Below, piece after piece: positions 24,666 to 33,565 of a stretch of DNA of 45,270 nucleotides. The stretch is from contig NZ_JZWV01000014.1 of the NCBI RefSeq assembly GCF_000966975.1, forward strand, positions 1 to 45,270, written 5' to 3'. A program made the position numbers and the translations under genes. This DNA is from Streptomyces katrae (GTDB taxonomy: Bacteria; Actinomycetota; Actinomycetes; Streptomycetales; Streptomycetaceae). The notes beneath the pieces are model-generated. The model did no database searches. It saw nothing but the letters and a program-made list of their open reading frames with translations, and was not told the DNA's origin. The number at the start of each line of letters is the position of its first letter. Positions within the stretch are counted from its first letter, which is position 1.

Positions 24666-25145
24666 TCAGCCCAGGTCGGGGGCGTGCATGGCGCGCACCC
24701 CCTCGATGTTGCCGTCGAGGTAGTGGCGCAGCGAGAGCGGGACGAGGTGGACCGCGGCGATGCCGACGCGACTGAAGGGCACGCGGACGATCTCGTACTC
24801 GCCCTGCGGATCGTTGACTTCGGGGCCGTGCCGGCGTTCGGGGTCCATCGATTCGAGGTGGCAGACGAAGAAGTGCTGCACCTTCACCCCGGTCACTCCC
24901 CCCGAGGCGATGTGCTCGACGGTGTCGACGAAGCAGGGCACCACATCGGTGATCTTGGCGCCGAGTTCCTCGTCGAGCTCTCTGTGGAGGGCGTCCACCA
25001 CGGTGGCGTCGGAGGGTTCCACACCGCCGCCCGGGGTGACCCAGTACGGATCGACGCCGGGCTTGGTGCGCTTGATGAGGATCAGGTCGTCACCGTCGAG
25101 CAGGATCGCTCGGGCGGTGCGTTTGACCACGGGACGTTCGGTCAT
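24666..25145 (-). CDS. Nudix hydrolase
   Basis: 159 residues. The Nudix box appears as GGVEPSDATVVDALHRELDEELGA (about 40-63). The catalytic RELDEELGA half is intact; the upstream glutamate of the G-x5-E-x7-REUxEE pattern is an Ala, while another Glu sits four residues earlier. It begins with VVKRTARAILLDGDDLILIKRTKPG, typical of the family. It likely hydrolyses a nucleoside diphosphate derivative. It converges on the flavohaemoprotein gene. Start ATG at 25145. Confidence 0.88.
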   Translation of the reverse strand: MTERPVVKRTARAILLDGDDLILIKRTKPGVDPYWVTPGGGVEPSDATVVDALHRELDEELGAKITDVVPCFVDTVEHIASGGVTGVKVQHFFVCHLESMDPERRHGPEVNDPQGEYEIVRVPFSRVGIAAVHLVPLSLRHYLDGNIEGVRAMHAPDLG

Positions 25146-25206
25146 GGGAGAAGAGTGGCCCACGTCCGCGCTTCTGAAACGCGCCATCGTCCGAAACCCG
25201 AGGGGC

Positions 25207-26115
25207 TCACCAGTGCGCGGCGGCGCGCAGCAGGCGGTCATGGGCACGGGCCAGGTGGGCGAGGGCCAGACTGCCGGTCCGTACGACGAGGAACCAGGTG
25301 CGCAGCGGCGGTACGGAGGGCTCCAGCAGGGCGACGACCTGACCGCGGTCGAGGGCGTCCTGGCAGAGGTAGCGGGGCAGGACGGCGAGTCCGGCGCCGG
25401 CCCGGACGCACTCCAGCACGGCCCGCAGGTCGGGGGCCACGACGGTGGCGGCGGTGTCCGGGGCGGAGCCGGGTACGGCGTCGAACACGGCGGACCAGTA
25501 GCGGGTGACCAGCGGCAGGCTCTCGTGGACCTCGACGACCGGGATTCCGTCGAGGGCCTCGGGGCCCTTGGCGAGCAGTTCGCCCGGGTCGGCGAGGGCG
25601 GCCCAGTAGGGCGCGGCGACCAGCACCTGCTCCTCGTCGCAGAGGGCACCGGCCGTGAAGGGCCCGCCGCGCGGCCGGGCGGTGGTGACGACCAGGTCGT
25701 GCTGGCCGGCGGCGAGCCCGGCGAGGTTCTCCTCGGCGTCGGCCGCGAAGACCGTGCGCAGCGTCTGGCCGTGGCCGACGAGGGGCGCGAGGGCGGGCAG
25801 CACCCGCAGGGTCAGGAACTCGGGCGGCCCGGCGAGGTGCAGGGTGCGCAGGGCGCCGGCGGTCTGCCGCTCGGTCTCGGCGATCCGCAGCAGGGCGTCC
25901 AGGTGCGGGGCGGCCTTGTGGGCCAGTTCGTCGCCGACGGCGGTGGGCGTGACGCCGCGGGCCCGGCGGTGGAACAGGGGGCGGCCGAGCTGGCGCTCCA
26001 GGGTCCGGATCTGGGAGGTGACCGCGGGCTGGGACAGCCCGAGGAGCGTGGCGGCCCGGGTGAACGAGCCGGCCCGGTGCACGGCGACGAACGTGCGCAG
26101 CAGGGCCAGGTCCAT
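25207..26115 (-). CDS. LysR-family transcriptional regulator
   Basis: 302 residues, the standard size. N-terminal winged helix-turn-helix (about 1-60: MDLALLRTFVAVHRAGSFTRAATLLGLSQPAVTSQIRTLE, given only as the landmark span) and a substrate-binding domain ending WFLVVRTGSLALAHLARA. The target is unknown; the next gene upstream (174 bp away) is the Cys/Met enzyme gene on the same strand, so it does not have the usual divergent target. A dyad typical of LysR boxes lies just upstream of its start. Start ATG at 26115. Confidence 0.92.
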   Translation of the reverse strand: MDLALLRTFVAVHRAGSFTRAATLLGLSQPAVTSQIRTLERQLGRPLFHRRARGVTPTAVGDELAHKAAPHLDALLRIAETERQTAGALRTLHLAGPPEFLTLRVLPALAPLVGHGQTLRTVFAADAEENLAGLAAGQHDLVVTTARPRGGPFTAGALCDEEQVLVAAPYWAALADPGELLAKGPEALDGIPVVEVHESLPLVTRYWSAVFDAVPGSAPDTAATVVAPDLRAVLECVRAGAGLAVLPRYLCQDALDRGQVVALLEPSVPPLRTWFLVVRTGSLALAHLARAHDRLLRAAAHW

Positions 26116-26143
26116 GGCGGCCCCTCTCGGTGGGGGCCTTCAA

Positions 26144-26161
26144 CTATAAATATGCCGATAG
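26144..26161. promoter_or_regulatory. Candidate LysR-type box
   Basis: CTATAAATATGCCGATAG has a CTAT...ATAG dyad and the T-N11-A feel of a LysR box, and is AT-rich compared with its surroundings. It lies 29 bp upstream of the lysR start, consistent with autoregulation or with its own promoter. Confidence 0.4.
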
Positions 26162-26242
26162 GTTCCTGTCGTTACCGTGATTGGACTCTGACGCTGAGTC
26201 AACTAGCCTTGTCGACGTGGTTCTTGCGGGCAGGAACCCGGT

Positions 26243-26277
26243 GCGGTCCGAGCCACCAGGGGGGAGGCTCGGACCGC
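26243..26277 (-). terminator. Terminator after the Cys/Met PLP enzyme gene
   Basis: Perfect 12-bp stem GCGGTCCGAGCC / GGCTCGGACCGC with an 11-nt loop, 12 nt beyond the stop codon of the minus-strand gene that ends at 26290. Confidence 0.85.
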
Positions 26278-26289
26278 TTGCCCCTGGCC

Positions 26290-27456
26290 TCAGGCCCCGG
26301 AATCCGCCTGGTTCAGGGCCCGGATCACGTCCGAGACCAGGTCACGGGGGTCCTCGGCGCCGGCGGAGAAACGGATGAAGCCCTCGGGCACGGCGTCTCC
26401 GCCCCAGCGTCCGCGCCGTTCGGCGGTGGACCGCACCCCACCGAAGCTCGTGGCGTCCTCGACCAGACGCAGGGCGGACATGAAGCGTTCCGCGTGCGCG
26501 CGGTCGGGCAGGGTGAAGGAGACCACCGACCCGAAGCCGCTCATCTGCCGGGCCGCCGTCTGGTGGGAGGGGTCCGAGGTGAGGCCCGGGTAACGCAGCC
26601 CGGTCACCTCGGTACGGCCGGCCAGTGCCTCGGCGACGGAGCGGGCGTTGGCCCACTGGCGTTCGGCCCGCAGCTGGATGGTGGCCAGGGAGCGGTGGGC
26701 GAGCCAGGCCTCCATCGGCCCGGGAACCGCTCCGACGATCTTGCGCCAGCGCCGGACGCCCGCGGCGAGCTCCGGGTCGCGGCAGGCGACGTAGCCGAGC
26801 AGCAGGTCGCCGTGGCCGGTGAGCCCCTTGGTGCCGCTGGCGACGGAGAAGTCCGCGCCCAGCTCCAGCGGGCGCTGCCCGAGCGGGGTGGCGAGGGTGT
26901 TGTCGACGGCGACCAGGGTGCCCGCCGTGTGCGCGGCGGCCACCAGACGGCGTACGTCGCACACGTCGAGCCCCGGGTTGGACGGGGTCTCGATCCACAG
27001 CAGCCGGGCCCCTTCGAGGACCGTGAGCTGTGCGTCCCCGCCGGTGGGCGCGGTGCGCACGTGGACCCCGTACGCCTCAAGCTGCTCGCGGACCAGGGGC
27101 AGCGCCTGGTAGCCGTCGTCGGGCAGGACGACGGTGTCCCCGGCGCGGGCCTGCGAGAGGAGGACGGCGGAGACCGCGGCCATGCCAGAGGCGAAGACGA
27201 TCGTGTCCACGTCCTCGCGGCCGGGCGCCTCCAGTTCGCCGATCGCGCGTTCCAGCAGGGTCCAGGTGGGATTGGTGTCGCGACCGTAGGTGTACGGGCC
27301 CGTCACCTCGCCGGGGAGGTGGAAGTGGGCGGCGAAGACGGGTCCGGGCAGGGGCGGTTCGTTCTTGACGGGTTCGGGAAGCCCGGCGCGCACGGCTCGC
27401 GTGCCGTCGCCGTAGGAGGCCGCCGAGGCCGTCTCGCCGGCGGGGTGTCCGGTCAC
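26290..27456 (-). CDS. Cystathionine gamma-synthase/lyase family PLP enzyme
   Basis: About 388 residues of the Cys/Met metabolism PLP family. YGRDTNPTWTLLERAIGELE (about 60) is the PLP-phosphate motif from the neighbouring subunit. FASGMAAVSAVLL follows, and the PLP-binding lysine lies in SGTKGLTGHGD (Lys210). The C-terminal TSFGGVRSTAERRGRW is the usual substrate end. The reaction could be cystathionine gamma-lyase or a related elimination; the sequence alone does not decide. I chose the GTG at 27456, two nucleotides after the stop codon of the upstream YvlD-like gene, which implies translational coupling. Confidence 0.88.
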   Translation of the reverse strand: MTGHPAGETASAASYGDGTRAVRAGLPEPVKNEPPLPGPVFAAHFHLPGEVTGPYTYGRDTNPTWTLLERAIGELEAPGREDVDTIVFASGMAAVSAVLLSQARAGDTVVLPDDGYQALPLVREQLEAYGVHVRTAPTGGDAQLTVLEGARLLWIETPSNPGLDVCDVRRLVAAAHTAGTLVAVDNTLATPLGQRPLELGADFSVASGTKGLTGHGDLLLGYVACRDPELAAGVRRWRKIVGAVPGPMEAWLAHRSLATIQLRAERQWANARSVAEALAGRTEVTGLRYPGLTSDPSHQTAARQMSGFGSVVSFTLPDRAHAERFMSALRLVEDATSFGGVRSTAERRGRWGGDAVPEGFIRFSAGAEDPRDLVSDVIRALNQADSGA

Positions 27457-27458
27457 GG

Positions 27459-27839
27459 CTAGTCCTTGTCGGGCAGGGCCAGGTTCAGGGCCCAGGAGAC
27501 GACGGAGATGATCAGCCCGCCGAGGACGGCGGTCCAGAAGCCGTCGACGTGGAAGCTGAGGTGGACCTGCTCGGCGACCCAGGAGGTCAGCAGCAGCATC
27601 AGGGCGTTCACGACGAGGGTGAACAGGCCCAGGGTGAGGATGAAGAGCGGGATGGAGAGCAGCTTCACCACGGGCTTGACGATGAGGTTGACCAGACCGA
27701 AGACGAGCGCGACCAGGATCAGCGTCAGCGCGCGGCGGCCCAGGCTGCTGCCGTCGTCGAGGGTGATGCCGGAGAGCAGCCAGATGGCGACGGCCAGGGC
27801 CCCCGCGTTGGCGAGCGTCTTGACTACGAAATTCGTCAT
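27459..27839 (-). CDS. Phage-holin-family (YvlD-like) membrane protein
   Basis: 126 residues with four hydrophobic helices (AGALAVAIWLL, TLILVALVFGLVNLIV, FILTLGLFTLVVNALMLLLTSW, FWTAVLGGLIISVVSWALN). The pattern fits the PF04020 'phage holin 4-2' group, which includes B. subtilis YvlD; despite its name this family is not restricted to phages. Function unknown. Start ATG at 27839; coupled to the Cys/Met enzyme gene. Confidence 0.85.
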   Translation of the reverse strand: MTNFVVKTLANAGALAVAIWLLSGITLDDGSSLGRRALTLILVALVFGLVNLIVKPVVKLLSIPLFILTLGLFTLVVNALMLLLTSWVAEQVHLSFHVDGFWTAVLGGLIISVVSWALNLALPDKD

Positions 27840-27932
27840 GTGTCTGATCGTGGCAGAGAACATCCGGGCCGGGCATCGGCAGATCAGCGGATCCCGCGGC
27901 ACCACTGGGCAACGGCAAGGGGCACAACGGAC

Positions 27933-28250
27933 ATGAAGGCCTTCCGGCTGGACGAGCTCGAAGCGGAACGAGCCGCCAACGACGGCGCCTACCTGCAGTT
28001 CCTGCGCGAGCGGAACATGTCGGTCGGGCTCTATTCGCTCGACGCCGGGCAGAGCGACCCGCAGCAGCCGCACCGTCAGGACGAGGTGTACTTCGTGGTG
28101 AGCGGCCGCGCCTCGATCACGGTCGGGGAGGAGACGACGACGGTGGCGAACGGCAGCGTCGTGTACGTCCCGGCGGGGGTGCCGCACAAGTTCCACCACA
28201 TCACCGAACCGCTCAAGGTGCTGGTGGTCTTCTCCCCGCCCGAGGGCTGA
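27933..28250 (+). CDS. Cupin-domain protein
   Basis: 105 residues, one small beta-barrel cupin. The first cupin motif is Q-x-H-R-Q-D-E-V-Y-F-V-V-S-G (about 49-64; metal-binding His and Glu present) and the second is V-P-A-G-V-P-H-K-F-H-H (about 84-94). Likely a metal-dependent enzyme or small-molecule binder; substrate unknown. The ATG at 27933 has an AAGGGG site. It is transcribed divergently from the YvlD-like gene and followed by a hairpin. Confidence 0.85.
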   Translation: MKAFRLDELEAERAANDGAYLQFLRERNMSVGLYSLDAGQSDPQQPHRQDEVYFVVSGRASITVGEETTTVANGSVVYVPAGVPHKFHHITEPLKVLVVFSPPEG

Positions 28251-28310
28251 GCGCCCCGGCGCTCTGAGGGTCGTCCCCCCCGATCCCCCTAGGGGGCGGG
28301 TCAGGGGGTT

Positions 28311-28332
28311 CCGGGGGCTCGCGGGCCCCCGG
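28311..28332 (+). terminator. Hairpin after the cupin gene
   Basis: CCGGGGGC (28311-28318) and GCCCCCGG (28325-28332) form a perfect 8-bp stem, 60 nt past the cupin stop. A second palindrome CCCCCTAGGGGG lies at 28285-28296. The gap 28251-28409 contains nothing else I recognise apart from the promoter of the next gene. Confidence 0.55.
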
Positions 28333-28409
28333 TCCGTCCTTCCGGCTCCTAAGCTCGTGACCAAGGAAGAAGCCAGGGACACCGGCGAGGACGAGGAAGA
28401 GGTAAGGAC

Positions 28410-28637
28410 ATGGACGGGATCCGAGCGATGTTCGCGGGCACGCCGTGGTGGGTCAAGTGGGTCGCCGTTCCGCTGCTGGCGCTCTTCGTCTTCGGCGGCA
28501 TCATCACCACGATCATCGGCACGCTGATCGGCTTCGCCTTCAAGGTGCTCCTGTTCGCGGCCCTGGTCGGCGGTCTGATCTTCGTGGTCAAGAAGTTCAC
28601 GGGCAGCGGGGCGAAGAGCTCCTCCAGCGACTGGTAG
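28410..28637 (+). CDS. Small membrane protein, DUF5326-like
   Basis: 75 residues: amphipathic start, two adjacent membrane helices (VAVPLLALFVFGGIITTIIG and GFAFKVLLFAALVGGLIFVV), then a short Lys/Ser tail KKFTGSGAKSSSSDW. This matches the small Streptomyces DUF5326 proteins as I know them; function unknown. GAGGTAAGG precedes the ATG at 28410. Confidence 0.8.
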   Translation: MDGIRAMFAGTPWWVKWVAVPLLALFVFGGIITTIIGTLIGFAFKVLLFAALVGGLIFVVKKFTGSGAKSSSSDW

Positions 28638-28751
28638 GCCGCCACGCCCCCGGCGTACGGCATTGCGCCAGGCGGGCGAACCTGGACCGCCAAACTGCTC
28701 ATCCTGTGGCAATCGGTGGATAGGCTGGCAATCCGTGCCGTTCCTGGGCGC

Positions 28752-28773
28752 CGGCGGGCCCCCGGGCCCGCCG
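28752..28773. terminator. GC hairpin between DUF5326-like gene and ssgR
   Basis: CGGCGGGCCC (28752-28761) and GGGCCCGCCG (28764-28773) form a 10-bp stem with almost no loop. It may terminate the DUF5326-like transcript or lie in the ssgR leader about 20 nt before its start; I cannot separate the two. Confidence 0.5.
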
Positions 28774-28792
28774 CCACGCCTGGGGGTGAGCT

Positions 28793-29563
28793 TTGTCTCC
28801 GGTCCACAATGCCGGTGTACCGACGCTGATCGGATCGGTGCAGAGGGCGCTGCGGCTGCTGGAAGCGGCGGGCTCCCATAGTGGGGGAGCCCCGGCGAAA
28901 CAGCTGGCGCGCGAGGCCGGGCTCCCGCTCCCCACCGCGTACCACCTGCTGCGCACCCTGACGCACGAGGGCTATCTGCGCCGCGAGGGCGGGGTGTTCG
29001 TCCTCGGCGACGCGGCCGCCAGGCTGGGGCAGGGGGGACTTCAGCAGAAACGTCGCAGCATGATCCTCGACTCGCTCGCGCACTTCCGCGACGCGGTCGG
29101 GGCCCCCGTCTACTTCGCGGTCTACCGCGAGGGAGAGATCGAGGTCGTCGGCGTCTCGGACACCCCGGCGAACCCGGCCTGCGAGGAGTGGGCCGATTTC
29201 CGTGCCACCGCGCACGCGCACGCCATCGGCCAGTGCCTGCTGGGGCAGTTGGACGAGGAGACGCGCAGGGACTACTACGACCGTCATCCGGTCGAGGGCA
29301 TCACGCCGTACACCGTGCGGGACATGCGCACGCTGGAGGAGCGGATCGGCTCCCTGGGACGGATGCAGCCGGTGACCGAGCGTCAGGAGTACGCCCTGGG
29401 CACGGTGTGCGCGGCCATTCCGATCACGGCCGGCGACACCGCCGCGACGATGGCCATTTCTCTACCTGTGCACCAGGAATCTCGCTTGCTCTGTGTAGTC
29501 GATCGACTACGGAGTGAAGTAGGCGCGCTGTTGAGCACCCTCTCCTTCTCTATCAGTATCTGA
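28793..29563 (+). CDS. ssgR: IclR-family activator SsgR
   Basis: About 256 residues. An N-terminal IclR helix-turn-helix (TLIGSVQRALRLLEAAG ... LPLPTAYHLLRTLTHEGYLRREGG, about 10-70) is followed by an IclR effector-binding domain (PVYFAVYREGEIEVVGV ... AHAHAIGQCLLGQL). In S. coelicolor SsgR activates transcription of ssgA, the next gene, and both affect sporulation. The start is uncertain: the TTG at 28793 follows GGGGGTGAG closely, and the first conserved residues begin about 9 codons later. The 3' end (from about 29455) has unusually A/T-rich codons, including two CTA leucine codons, and a perfect palindrome, suggesting the ssgA promoter overlaps the coding tail. Confidence 0.92.
   Translation: MSPVHNAGVPTLIGSVQRALRLLEAAGSHSGGAPAKQLAREAGLPLPTAYHLLRTLTHEGYLRREGGVFVLGDAAARLGQGGLQQKRRSMILDSLAHFRDAVGAPVYFAVYREGEIEVVGVSDTPANPACEEWADFRATAHAHAIGQCLLGQLDEETRRDYYDRHPVEGITPYTVRDMRTLEERIGSLGRMQPVTERQEYALGTVCAAIPITAGDTAATMAISLPVHQESRLLCVVDRLRSEVGALLSTLSFSISI
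29495..29510. promoter_or_regulatory. Candidate SsgR operator or ssgA promoter element
   Basis: GTAGTCGATCGACTAC is a perfect 16-bp palindrome inside the last codons of ssgR, 151 bp upstream of the ssgA start. The neighbourhood is AT-rich. SsgR is known to control ssgA, so this is a plausible binding site (inference). Confidence 0.45.
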
Positions 29564-29660
29564 AAACTCACTCCTTGTGATCCGTCGGCGCTTCCACCAC
29601 CCTTGTCAAGACGGCCCTGAGGGATCATTCCTGGCCACTTCCACTACAGCGGGGTAGGCA

Positions 29661-30113
29661 ATGCGCGAGTCGGTACAGGCAGAGGTCATGATGAGCTTCC
29701 TCGTTTCCGAGGAGCTCGCGTTCCGGATCCCGGTGGAACTCCGGTACGACGCCCGTGACCCCTACGCCGTACGCCTGACCTTCCACCTTCCCGGAGACGC
29801 CCCTGTGACCTGGGCTTTCGGCCGGGAGCTGCTGCTCGACGGGATCAACGGGCCGTGCGGCGACGGCGACGTGCACATCGCCCCCACCGAACCCGGAGAG
29901 CTCTCCGACGTCCACATCCGGCTCCAGGTCGGAGGCGACCGGGCCCTGTTCCGGGCCGGTGCGGCACCACTCGTCGCCTTCCTCGACCGGACCGACCGGA
30001 TCGTTCCGCTCGGCCAGGAGCGCAGCCTCGGCGCCTTCGAGGAGACCCTTGACGAGGAACTCGACAGGATCCTCGCCGAGGCGCAGCGGCAGAACGAGCA
30101 GAGCGCGGGCTGA
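29661..30113 (+). CDS. ssgA: Sporulation and cell-division protein SsgA
   Basis: 150 residues. The N terminus SVQAEVMMSFLVSEELAFRIPVELRYDARDPYAVR, the core WAFGRELLLDG, and RALFRAGAAPLVAFLDRTD match SsgA as I know it from S. coelicolor (136 residues); this protein is slightly longer through a charged C-terminal extension (LDEELDRILAEAQRQNEQSAG). SsgA marks sites of septation and hyphal branching in actinomycetes and is needed for normal sporulation on rich media. It directly follows its activator gene ssgR (97-bp gap) and converges on the YibE/F gene. Confidence 0.95.
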   Translation: MRESVQAEVMMSFLVSEELAFRIPVELRYDARDPYAVRLTFHLPGDAPVTWAFGRELLLDGINGPCGDGDVHIAPTEPGELSDVHIRLQVGGDRALFRAGAAPLVAFLDRTDRIVPLGQERSLGAFEETLDEELDRILAEAQRQNEQSAG

Positions 30114-30146
30114 ACGTCCCCTCCTCGGAGGCCGTTCCCGCACCCC

Positions 30147-31538
30147 TCAGCGCTTGCGCCGCCGGCCCCGGCCGCCGCGGGCCGCCGGCACGGCCGCTGC
30201 GGGACCGGACCGGTCGGCGGACACCACCAGCGCGGCCAGTGCCGTGGTCACGGGGACCGATGCGACGAGCCCGATCGATCCCACGAGGGTGCGGACGATC
30301 TCCTCCGCCACCAGCTCGCTGTTGGCCACGGTACCCATGCTGCTGTTCGCGATGGAGAACAGCAGCAGCAAGGGCAGCGCCGCGCCCGCGTAGGCCAGTA
30401 CCAGGGTGTTGACCACGGACGCGATGTGGTCGCGGCCGATCCGGATGGCCGCTCGGTACAGGGCGCGAGGGCCCATCTTCGAGTCCGCCTGGTGGAGTTC
30501 CCAGACGGCCGACGTCTGGGTGACCGTCACGTCGTCGAGGACGCCGAGCGATCCGATGATCACGCCTGCGAGCAGCAAACCGCTCATGTCGATGTCCGGG
30601 TAGAGCCCGTGGATCAGCCCGGTGTTGTCGTCCGTGTTCCCGCTCAGGAAGGCCCAGTCGATGAACAGCGAGCCCAGCAGCCCGATGAGCAACAGGGAGA
30701 CCAGGGTGCCGAGGACGGCGACCGAAGTGCGGGCGGTCAGGCCGTGGCACATGTAGAGGGCTATCAGCATGATCGCGCTAGCCCCGACGACCGCGACGAC
30801 CAGGGGGTTCGAGCCCTGGAGGATCGCCGGCAGGATGAACAGGGTCAGCACCCCGAAACTGACCACGAGTGCGATGAGCGCGAAGAGCCCCCGCATCCGG
30901 CCGACGACGACCACCGCGACCGCGAAGATGCCCGCCAGCAGGGCCGTCGGGAACTTCCGGTTCAGGTCGATCACGGAGTACTGGAGGTCACGCGGCGCGT
31001 CTGGGGCGTAGGCGACGACCACCTCCTGGCCCTTCTCCAACTGCCGCGGCGCACCGGGCTGGACGATCTCGAAGAAGACGCGGCCCTTGTCCGGCCCGGT
31101 GCCCACCTCGACGGTGGCCCGCTTGCAGGCGCCGCCGGGTGCGGACTGCGACTCGGGGGCCGCGGGCTTGCCGCCAGGGGGAACCTGAGCGGCGTTGACC
31201 GACTTGCAGTCGATGTCGGCCAGGGCGACCACCTTGCCCTGCTGGGTCTGGCGGTCGAAGCCCACGCCGGTGCGCTCGTGTGCGGGGGCGCCGCCGGGCC
31301 ACAGGACCACCAGACCGACGAAGACGGCGGCGGCGAAGGGGATCAGCACGGCGGAGATCACCCTGCGCAGGTGCTTGGACACAGGGGCCGCCGGTCCGTG
31401 CCCGTGGCTGTGCCCATGCCCATGCCCATGCCCGTGGCCGGGTGAGCCCCCGGCCGCCTGCCCGTGGGAGGCGTGCTCGTGGCCGGTGTGGTCACCGGTC
31501 TCTGTGGGCTCGGAGGGAAGGTGCGGCAAGGTCGTCAC
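30147..31538 (-). CDS. YibE/F-family multi-pass membrane protein with His-rich N terminus
   Basis: About 463 residues. The N terminus is His/Gly-rich (HGHGHGHGHSHGHG, about 30-45), a likely metal-binding tail. One membrane helix follows (VISAVLIPFAAAVFVGLVVLW), then a soluble extracytoplasmic domain (about 85-190) and seven or so further helices (FALIALVVSFGVLTLFILPAILQG ... LLLAGVIIGSLGVLDDVTVTQ). The block GVLDDVTVTQTSAVWELHQ is the YibE/F (PF07907) signature. The C terminus is strongly basic (RGGRGRRRKR). Function unknown. Start uncertain: GTG at 31538 (VTTLPHLP) or GTG at 31571, neither with a clear ribosome binding site. Confidence 0.85.
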   Translation of the reverse strand: MTTLPHLPSEPTETGDHTGHEHASHGQAAGGSPGHGHGHGHGHSHGHGPAAPVSKHLRRVISAVLIPFAAAVFVGLVVLWPGGAPAHERTGVGFDRQTQQGKVVALADIDCKSVNAAQVPPGGKPAAPESQSAPGGACKRATVEVGTGPDKGRVFFEIVQPGAPRQLEKGQEVVVAYAPDAPRDLQYSVIDLNRKFPTALLAGIFAVAVVVVGRMRGLFALIALVVSFGVLTLFILPAILQGSNPLVVAVVGASAIMLIALYMCHGLTARTSVAVLGTLVSLLLIGLLGSLFIDWAFLSGNTDDNTGLIHGLYPDIDMSGLLLAGVIIGSLGVLDDVTVTQTSAVWELHQADSKMGPRALYRAAIRIGRDHIASVVNTLVLAYAGAALPLLLLFSIANSSMGTVANSELVAEEIVRTLVGSIGLVASVPVTTALAALVVSADRSGPAAAVPAARGGRGRRRKR

Positions 31539-31598
31539 CGGCCGATCATCGCAAGAGATGAGGGGGCCCACTGTTCAGCACGCCACAGATGACGCTAG

Positions 31599-33548
<1,950 letters not shown>

Positions 33549-33565
33549 TCCGGCCGGACTGCGGG

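Noticed and set aside
28870..28892. Inverted repeat GGGCTCCC/GGGAGCCC inside ssgR
   Set aside because: It encodes the short Ser/Gly linker next to the helix-turn-helix; in such GC-rich DNA it is plausibly a codon-use coincidence, and its position early in the gene argues against a promoter role.
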